Shown here piece by piece: positions 59,480 to 64,000 of a stretch of DNA of 64,000 nucleotides (positions are counted from its first letter, which is position 1; each line of letters opens with the position of its first letter). The notes beneath the pieces are model-generated. The model did no database searches. It worked only from the letters and a program-made list of their open reading frames with translations, and was not told where the DNA came from. The position numbers and the translations under genes were made by a program. Origin of the DNA: DASPWV01 sp046727855 (GTDB lineage Bacteria; Acidobacteriota; Vicinamibacteria; Vicinamibacterales; UBA2999); contig JBKPDL010000026.1 of assembly GCA_046727855.1 (NCBI GenBank), positions 1-64,000 of the forward strand. Direction: 5' to 3'.

Positions 59480-60081
59480 GTCCGGAAACCCGGAAGCGCC
59501 GGGTCGCCACCACACAGCGTGGCCACGAGCTCCTGGTGGAACAGCTCCGCGCGAGTTCGCAATGAGGCCGGCACGCGTTCGTCGTAGATTCGACGAGCCC
59601 GCTCAATCTCCGGTCCCATGTGCGAGAGCAGATTTCGTGAGCGCCGGCCTTCGTCCACGGCCGGCTCGTGGTTCGACTTGATGTCCAGCAGCAAGAGTCG
59701 TGCACAACCCCGCGCCGATTCTTCGGGGCCTTGTGAGGCCTCAGCGTCTGCACGCATCGGCATAGACGCCTCATTTCGAGTGCATTCCTGCGCTTTCGCC
59801 TCAGGGGTGGGCTGGGGCGAGGCGGACCCGGCGGGTGCTTCGGACGTTTGTTGCGGTGTGCCTTTCGTCGGAGGTACCCAGAAGCGCGGCGTTGGCGTGG
59901 TGCTCGCCGCCTTCTGCACCGACAACGCTTCGAGGCAGCGCGACGCATGCCGCACCAGAATTTCGATCACCTCGGGCCAACTGCTCGGCACTGCTTGTTC
60001 GCGACCATCTTCGTCGACACGTGCGCGAAACGCAGCGAGTGCCGTGGCGACGGACTGTTGAATCCGTTCTTCAGGCGACAT
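59476..60081 (-). CDS. Unknown protein coupled to slt
   Basis: The favoured start is ATG 60081 (MSPEERIQQSVATALAAFRA), because the earlier in-frame start at 60198 adds a Pro/Ala-rich unconserved region. About 201 residues: a helical N-terminal part with WPEVIEILVRHASRCLEALS, a Pro/Thr/Ala-rich linker, then a helical C-terminal part (EIERARRIYDERVPASLRTR, AELFHQELVATLCGG). No signal peptide or membrane segment is seen and no family was recognised. The stop overlaps the slt start, so the two are translationally coupled. Confidence 0.6.
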   Translation of the reverse strand: MSPEERIQQSVATALAAFRARVDEDGREQAVPSSWPEVIEILVRHASRCLEALSVQKAASTTPTPRFWVPPTKGTPQQTSEAPAGSASPQPTPEAKAQECTRNEASMPMRADAEASQGPEESARGCARLLLLDIKSNHEPAVDEGRRSRNLLSHMGPEIERARRIYDERVPASLRTRAELFHQELVATLCGGDPALPGFRT

Positions 60082-60378
60082 GTTTTCGTTGGACCGGACG
60101 TAAGTCGCGGCCGGGGGCAGGCCGGCCCAGCCGGGAAACGCCGCGTCTCGTGAGCTGGGGACGTCCGTTTGTGCATTATCGGGAGTGCGATCCTGCAAGT
60201 CAAGGTGGGCAAACCCCTAAACTGCTGACCTCCAAGGCATTTGCGCGTTTCGATTGATGAGCGGGATGGCCGGTTTCAGATTGGGATTGCAGATTGCTAG
60301 TCGGCCACTCCAATCGTCCTTCGCCCATCGAAGCCCTGCAATCTCGAGCATCGCCGCGCGTATGGTTGAATTGGAGCG

Positions 60379-61368
60379 ATGCAGCGCCCCGTCCGCCTGG
60401 CGTTTCTCGGCTGCGGCTTCATCACCGATGTGCACAGCCGACACCTGCGGAGTTTCAAGAACGAGATCGTCGCCAGCTATGCCAGCCGCGACGGCGCACG
60501 CGCGGAGACCTATCGGCAGCGTTACGCGGGCCATCGAAGTTACGCGGGCTATGCCGGCGCCATCGTTGACCCGGAGATAGACGCGGTCGTGATCGCCGTT
60601 CCGCCGCGCCTCCATCTCGATCTCGCGAAGCAGGCGCTGGCCGCTCGCAAGCACGTGCTCGTCGAAAAACCGGCGTTTCTTCGCCTCGAGGATTACCGCG
60701 CCGCACAAGCCGCGCGCGATCGTGCGGATCGCGTCATGCTGGTGGGCGAAAACGATCATTACAAGCCGCTCGCGGTGTCTTTGCGCAAGCTGCTCGCGAA
60801 CGGCGCGATCGGCGAGATGGTATTTGCGCACTTCACGACCATCGCGCTTCGCCCCAAGGCAGCTGACGATTGGCGCAACGATGAATCAATGGCCGGCGGC
60901 GACGCGTTTTTCGAAGAAGGTATTCACTGGCTGCATATCGCGAACAGCCTCGGACCAAAAATCACGACGATCCAGGGATATCGCCCGTCGGTGTGCCGCG
61001 ACGGCGCCGACCGGCGGTGCAAAAGCATGATGGTCGCGTTCCGCTACGACAACGACGCGGTCGGTTCGCTGTACTATTCCCGCGAGATTCCGTCGTTGCT
61101 GAAGGGCTTGCGTTTGTCGAAACTGTTTGGCCGCAAAGGCATCATCACGTTTGAATCAAACGGCGCGTTCGTGCTGGCGCGCGGACACGGTTTCCCACGG
61201 CTGTTTTTTCCAGGCTTCAGGGACATAAGGGGGTATCGTGCGATGTATCGCGATTTTCTCGGCGCCATCGCAGAGCATCGCGCGCCGCAAATGAGCCTTG
61301 AACGAGCGATGGACGATCAACGGTTGATGGAACAGATCTACGCGAGCGTCGCGCAGACGGTATCGTGA
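60379..61368 (+). CDS. Gfo/Idh/MocA family oxidoreductase
   Basis: The 329-residue protein has the N-terminal Rossmann fold (RLAFLGCGFITDVHSRHLRS), the VVIAVPPRLHLDLAKQALAA block, and the EKP motif in HVLVEKPAFL, followed by the substrate domain with MAGGDAFFEEGIHWLHIANS. Such enzymes oxidise or reduce hydroxyl groups of sugars or cyclitols with NAD(P). Its stop overlaps the GMC gene start (GTGA, 61365-61368), so it heads a three-gene coupled cassette. Confidence 0.9.
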   Translation: MQRPVRLAFLGCGFITDVHSRHLRSFKNEIVASYASRDGARAETYRQRYAGHRSYAGYAGAIVDPEIDAVVIAVPPRLHLDLAKQALAARKHVLVEKPAFLRLEDYRAAQAARDRADRVMLVGENDHYKPLAVSLRKLLANGAIGEMVFAHFTTIALRPKAADDWRNDESMAGGDAFFEEGIHWLHIANSLGPKITTIQGYRPSVCRDGADRRCKSMMVAFRYDNDAVGSLYYSREIPSLLKGLRLSKLFGRKGIITFESNGAFVLARGHGFPRLFFPGFRDIRGYRAMYRDFLGAIAEHRAPQMSLERAMDDQRLMEQIYASVAQTVS

Positions 61369-62903
61369 CTGGCCACTACGACATCGTCATCATCGGAAGC
61401 GGCGCCGGCGGCGGGACCATGGCGCACGCGCTCTCGGACACGCCCGCTCGCATTTTGATCCTCGAGCGCGGCGACTTCGTGCCGCAGGAGGAGGAGAACT
61501 GGAGTCCTGCCGCGGTCTGGAAGCAGTTGCGCTATCAGACGAAGGAACGCTGGTTGGACGAGCGCGGCGAGGAATTCTCTCCTTACAGTCACTACTGCGT
61601 CGGCGGCAATACGAAATTCTGGGGAAGCGTCCTTTATCGACTGCGGCGCGAGGATTTTCAGGAGGTGGAACATCTCGATGGTGTTTCGCCGGCCTGGCCC
61701 ATCGATTACGACACGCTGGCGCCTTACTACGATCGCGCCGAGCACCTCTACGACGTCCACGGCGAGGACGGCGCCGATCCGACCGAGCCGCCGCGTAAAC
61801 CATATCCGCGTCCGGCCGTCCCGCACGCACCGCTGATGTCGGCGATCGCCGAACAGCTGCGAAGCCGCGGGCTGCATCCGTCGCCGCTCCCGCTCGGTCT
61901 CCGGGACGGCTGCGTTCTGTGCCGCACGTGCAATTCCTTTCCCTGCAAGCTGCACGCGAAAAGCGAAGCCGAGGTGTGCTGCGTGCGTCCGGCAATTGCG
62001 CGCCCCAACGTGACGTTGTGGACCAACGCGTGCGCGACGCGTCTCCTCACCGATCCGTCCGGAAAGAAAGTTGCTGCCGTCGAAGTGGAACGCAATGGCG
62101 AGACGCTGAAGGTCAAAGCCGCGCTCGTGGTGGCGTCCTGTGGGGCGGTTAACTCCGCTGCGCTTCTCCTCCGCTCGGGCAACGACAAACATCCGAACGG
62201 ACTCGGCAACTCCTCCGGACTGGTCGGTAAGCGCTACATGGCGCACCTTGCCACCATGATGCAGGGCTTCCATCCGCTTCGACGCAACCAGACGGTCTTT
62301 CAAAAGACGCTTGCGATCAACGACTTCTATCTGCCAGGCGCTCACACCGATTACCCGCTCGGACAGATCCAATCGCAAGGACGGACGCACGGCGTCATGG
62401 CGCAAAGCGTGGTGCCGTGGATTCCGTTGTGGGCGTACGAATCGTGGGTGGAGCGCGGCGTCGACTGGCTCGCGATGTCGGAGGATCTGCCCGACGCCAA
62501 CAACTGCGTGACGGTGGAACGCGACGGACGAATACGCCTGCGCTATCGTCCGAACAACCTGCTCGCGCACGAGACGCTCGTGCGAAAGGCCAAACGCCTG
62601 CTGCGGCAGCTTGGTTTCTGGCTGGTCGTGACTCATTCACATGGAAGCAAGAACACAACGCATCAGTGCGGGACATTGTGCTTCGGCACCAACCCGCGCG
62701 AGTCGGTGCTCGATCCTTATTGCCGCTCGCACGATGTCGAGAACCTGTTTGTCGTCGACGCGTCGTTCTTCCCTTCGTCTGCCGCCGTGAATCCCGGACT
62801 AACGATTGCCGCCCAAGCGCTCAGGGTTGCGGATCACATCAAGGCAACAGATCTGAACACCTGGAGCGGCCGCTCTGTAGATCGGGCTGTGGGCATTTCA
62901 TGA
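61365..62903 (+). CDS. GMC family FAD-dependent oxidoreductase
   Basis: GTG 61365 starts with the FAD-binding loop YDIVIIGSGAGGGTMAHALS. The 512-residue protein contains CVGGNTKFWGSVLYRLRRED, a cysteine-rich segment (GLRDGCVLCRTCNSFPCK) typical of bacterial GMC dehydrogenases, VVASCGAVNSAALLLRSGND, and the C-terminal block THQCGTLCFGTNPRESVLDP with SAAVNPGLTIAAQALRVAD containing the catalytic His/Asn pair. It oxidises alcohol groups, probably on a sugar or sugar-like substrate shared with the neighbouring Gfo/Idh enzyme. Its stop overlaps the next ATG. Confidence 0.9.
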   Translation: MTGHYDIVIIGSGAGGGTMAHALSDTPARILILERGDFVPQEEENWSPAAVWKQLRYQTKERWLDERGEEFSPYSHYCVGGNTKFWGSVLYRLRREDFQEVEHLDGVSPAWPIDYDTLAPYYDRAEHLYDVHGEDGADPTEPPRKPYPRPAVPHAPLMSAIAEQLRSRGLHPSPLPLGLRDGCVLCRTCNSFPCKLHAKSEAEVCCVRPAIARPNVTLWTNACATRLLTDPSGKKVAAVEVERNGETLKVKAALVVASCGAVNSAALLLRSGNDKHPNGLGNSSGLVGKRYMAHLATMMQGFHPLRRNQTVFQKTLAINDFYLPGAHTDYPLGQIQSQGRTHGVMAQSVVPWIPLWAYESWVERGVDWLAMSEDLPDANNCVTVERDGRIRLRYRPNNLLAHETLVRKAKRLLRQLGFWLVVTHSHGSKNTTHQCGTLCFGTNPRESVLDPYCRSHDVENLFVVDASFFPSSAAVNPGLTIAAQALRVADHIKATDLNTWSGRSVDRAVGIS

Positions 62904-63418
62904 AGGTCCGAACGTTCAGTCACGCGGGGGTTACGGTTTCTGATTTCAACAAAGCCGTCCGCTTTTACTGGGACGTGTTTGGCTGTCCGCTGGTCGGCGT
63001 CGCCGACACGCCGCCCGAGCGTGTGCGAAGTTTTTTCGGTGTGCACGGCGAGATGCCGCGCTGCAAGATTGGGTGGATTCGCGTACCCGGCGGCGGCGTG
63101 CTCGAGATCTTCGAGTTTCAGCCGCAGCTGCCGCCAGGCGCGGTGGCCTGGCAGCGCGTGGGCCTCACGCACATTTCGTTCAACGTGCGCAATCTCCAAC
63201 GGTGGTACGAGTACCTCCTGAGCAAGGGTGTCGAGTGCGTCAGCAAACCCGAGCGTTCGCCACGGGGGCACTCGTTTTTCTTTGTGAAGGATTTCGACGG
63301 CAATCTGATCGAGCTGATGGATCTTGGCTATATGTACTACGTGCTTGGGTGGCTCGGTCCGTTAGGCGGTTGGCTCTTTCGCCGCGGCATGTACAAGAAG
63401 TACTACACGGACAACTGA
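62900..63418 (+). CDS. VOC (glyoxalase/dioxygenase) family protein
   Basis: ATG 62900 overlaps the GMC stop (ATGA). The 172-residue product has two beta-alpha-beta-beta-beta modules with metal ligands expected at FSHAGVTVSDFNKAVRFYWD, VGLTHISFNVRNLQRWYEYL and FVKDFDGNLIELMDLGY. VOC enzymes isomerise, cleave or add across C-C or C-O bonds near a metal. The C-terminal extension (YVLGWLGPLGGWLFRRGMYK) is aromatic and hydrophobic, unusual for the family, and could be a membrane-proximal tail. Coupling to GMC and Gfo/Idh suggests consecutive steps. Confidence 0.85.
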   Translation: MKVRTFSHAGVTVSDFNKAVRFYWDVFGCPLVGVADTPPERVRSFFGVHGEMPRCKIGWIRVPGGGVLEIFEFQPQLPPGAVAWQRVGLTHISFNVRNLQRWYEYLLSKGVECVSKPERSPRGHSFFFVKDFDGNLIELMDLGYMYYVLGWLGPLGGWLFRRGMYKKYYTDN

Positions 63419-63431
63419 CAAATTGTCAGTC
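63413..63431. terminator. Weak hairpin after the VOC gene
   Basis: ACTGACA-AAT-TGTCAGT is a perfect 7-bp stem overlapping the VOC stop codon; a T-run (GTTTTTCC) comes only 10 bases later. It may terminate the cassette, although the distance is longer than usual. The remaining spacer to 63596 holds nothing recognisable. Confidence 0.35.
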
Positions 63432-63596
63432 GCTGCCAGTTTTTCCCGTGACAAGACCCGGAGGCGCACAACGACCTTCCTCGAAGTGCCCGTAAATTCC
63501 TCCCGTTGATCGCCGCTTCAGCTGGCGGCGTTCCTGCAGAGCCCCAGGATTGTGTTGAGAATTTCCGCCCTGGCATTTCTCGCGTTCACGGCGCCG

Positions 63597-64000
63597 TTAC
63601 GGCAAGTTCAAGAACCGTCCAAGAAATTGGCGCGCGCCGACGGTATCGAGCCGATAGTTGAAGTTGTTCGCGCGGCAGTTCGGATCGCCGCCGGTCGTCG
63701 TCGACACGATCATGTTGGTGCCGGGGACAAACTGCGGCGAACCCGAATCACCAAAGCAAAGGCCGCCGAGATCGGTGGCTTCGGCGGTTTGATTGAACCG
63801 CAACCACGCCAGCGTTATTCCTTTCACCTCCGATATGCTCGTGCGCCGACGGCCGTCGAACAGGAACTGCGTGCCGCGCCGCTGCTGCCACACCGGGACG
63901 ACGCCGTAGCCGACAAGTTCGACTTCCATGTGCTGGAGGTCCCCGGACGCTTTGAGGCCGTCCAGATACCCCGCGGGCGGTAATGAGACGGCGGGAAGGT
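63597..64000 (-). CDS. Trypsin-like (S1) serine protease, C-terminal part
   Basis: The frame runs from the window's right edge to TAA near 63597 on the minus strand, with the sequence before the first internal ATG (63929) still open (PAGYLDGLKASGDLQHMEVE). The nucleophile motif GGLCFGDSGSPQF is a clear chymotrypsin-fold GDSGGP variant, with a following TNMIVSTTTGG loop and a disulphide-type Cys pair. His and Asp of the triad lie off the window. It is probably exported. The last residues NFNYRLDTVGARQFLGRFL form the terminal helix. Confidence 0.8.
   Translation of the reverse strand, partial: LPAVSLPPAGYLDGLKASGDLQHMEVELVGYGVVPVWQQRRGTQFLFDGRRRTSISEVKGITLAWLRFNQTAEATDLGGLCFGDSGSPQFVPGTNMIVSTTTGGDPNCRANNFNYRLDTVGARQFLGRFLNLP

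Noticed and set aside
57935..59587. 550-codon plus-strand frame opposite slt
   Set aside because: Composition is that of an antisense frame and the opposite strand has a full, motif-supported transglycosylase.

Overview
The window is a high-GC bacterial chromosome segment, densely coded on both strands. It most likely comes from an Acidobacteriota genome near Vicinamibacteria, although no rRNA is present to confirm this. The placement rests on several things: a diderm envelope (TolC/RND efflux, outer-membrane barrel, lipoproteins), a type III glutamine synthetase end, an acidobacterial-style omega-like protein, a zapB-zapA-6S RNA order, and spacers filled with short palindromes and degenerate iterated repeats. 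No phage, IS element, CRISPR array or plasmid function is visible. The content is core chromosome with small accessory patches.

Layout. 1-4.4 kb: end of glnN, an unknown membrane-anchored protein, a decayed DUF2339/DUF3999 pair, and AMMECR1 and MEMO1 family genes. 4.4-11.1 kb: a complete tripartite RND efflux operon (adaptor-pump-TolC) divergent from a WYL regulator. 11.0-15.2 kb: a LytS/LytTR-type two-component pair, an unusual Ser/Thr kinase with a BRCT-like tail, and a divergent RNase Z-like gene. 15.4-18.8 kb: gatCA and an acyl-CoA synthetase. 19-25.8 kb: small membrane proteins, an omega-like protein, hsp20-dnaK under a palindromic control region, an eIF2B-like protein, a secreted M20 amidohydrolase and a second hsp20. 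25.7-30.9 kb: a translationally coupled run ymdB-like, xseA, xseB, ispA, tlyA, nadK. 30.9-34.5 kb: ruvX-mltG against a large phosphodiesterase-type lipoprotein. 34.6-36.4 kb: an S41-like protease and HU.

36.6-45.6 kb is the translation core: tRNA-Val, thrS, infC (apparent AUC start), rpmI, rplT, pheS, pheT, then zapB, zapA, 6S RNA and thiL. 45.6-50.2 kb: a 3D-domain protein facing a heterodimeric ABC exporter. 50.2-53 kb: cstA and an outer-membrane barrel. 53-57 kb: a methyltransferase divergent from two paralogous GT-C-like membrane proteins. 57-60.2 kb: a soluble lytic transglycosylase with a histone-H1-like tail, preceded by an unknown gene. 60.4-63.4 kb: a tightly coupled Gfo/Idh-GMC-VOC cassette. 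63.6 kb to the end: the 3' end of a trypsin-like protease.

The most unusual signal is in the spacers. Many intergenic regions carry their own family of roughly 8-12 nt degenerate repeats arranged in opposing halves that could fold into long imperfect hairpins. A second, separate family of short palindromes (stem, AAAG-like loop, stem, then CCACGAC-like tail) recurs at several loci, and one similar palindrome appears in frame inside pheS. Well-supported individual discoveries are the 6S RNA with its promoter, the kinase-BRCT fusion, the non-canonical infC start, and a nested inverted-repeat element upstream of hup.
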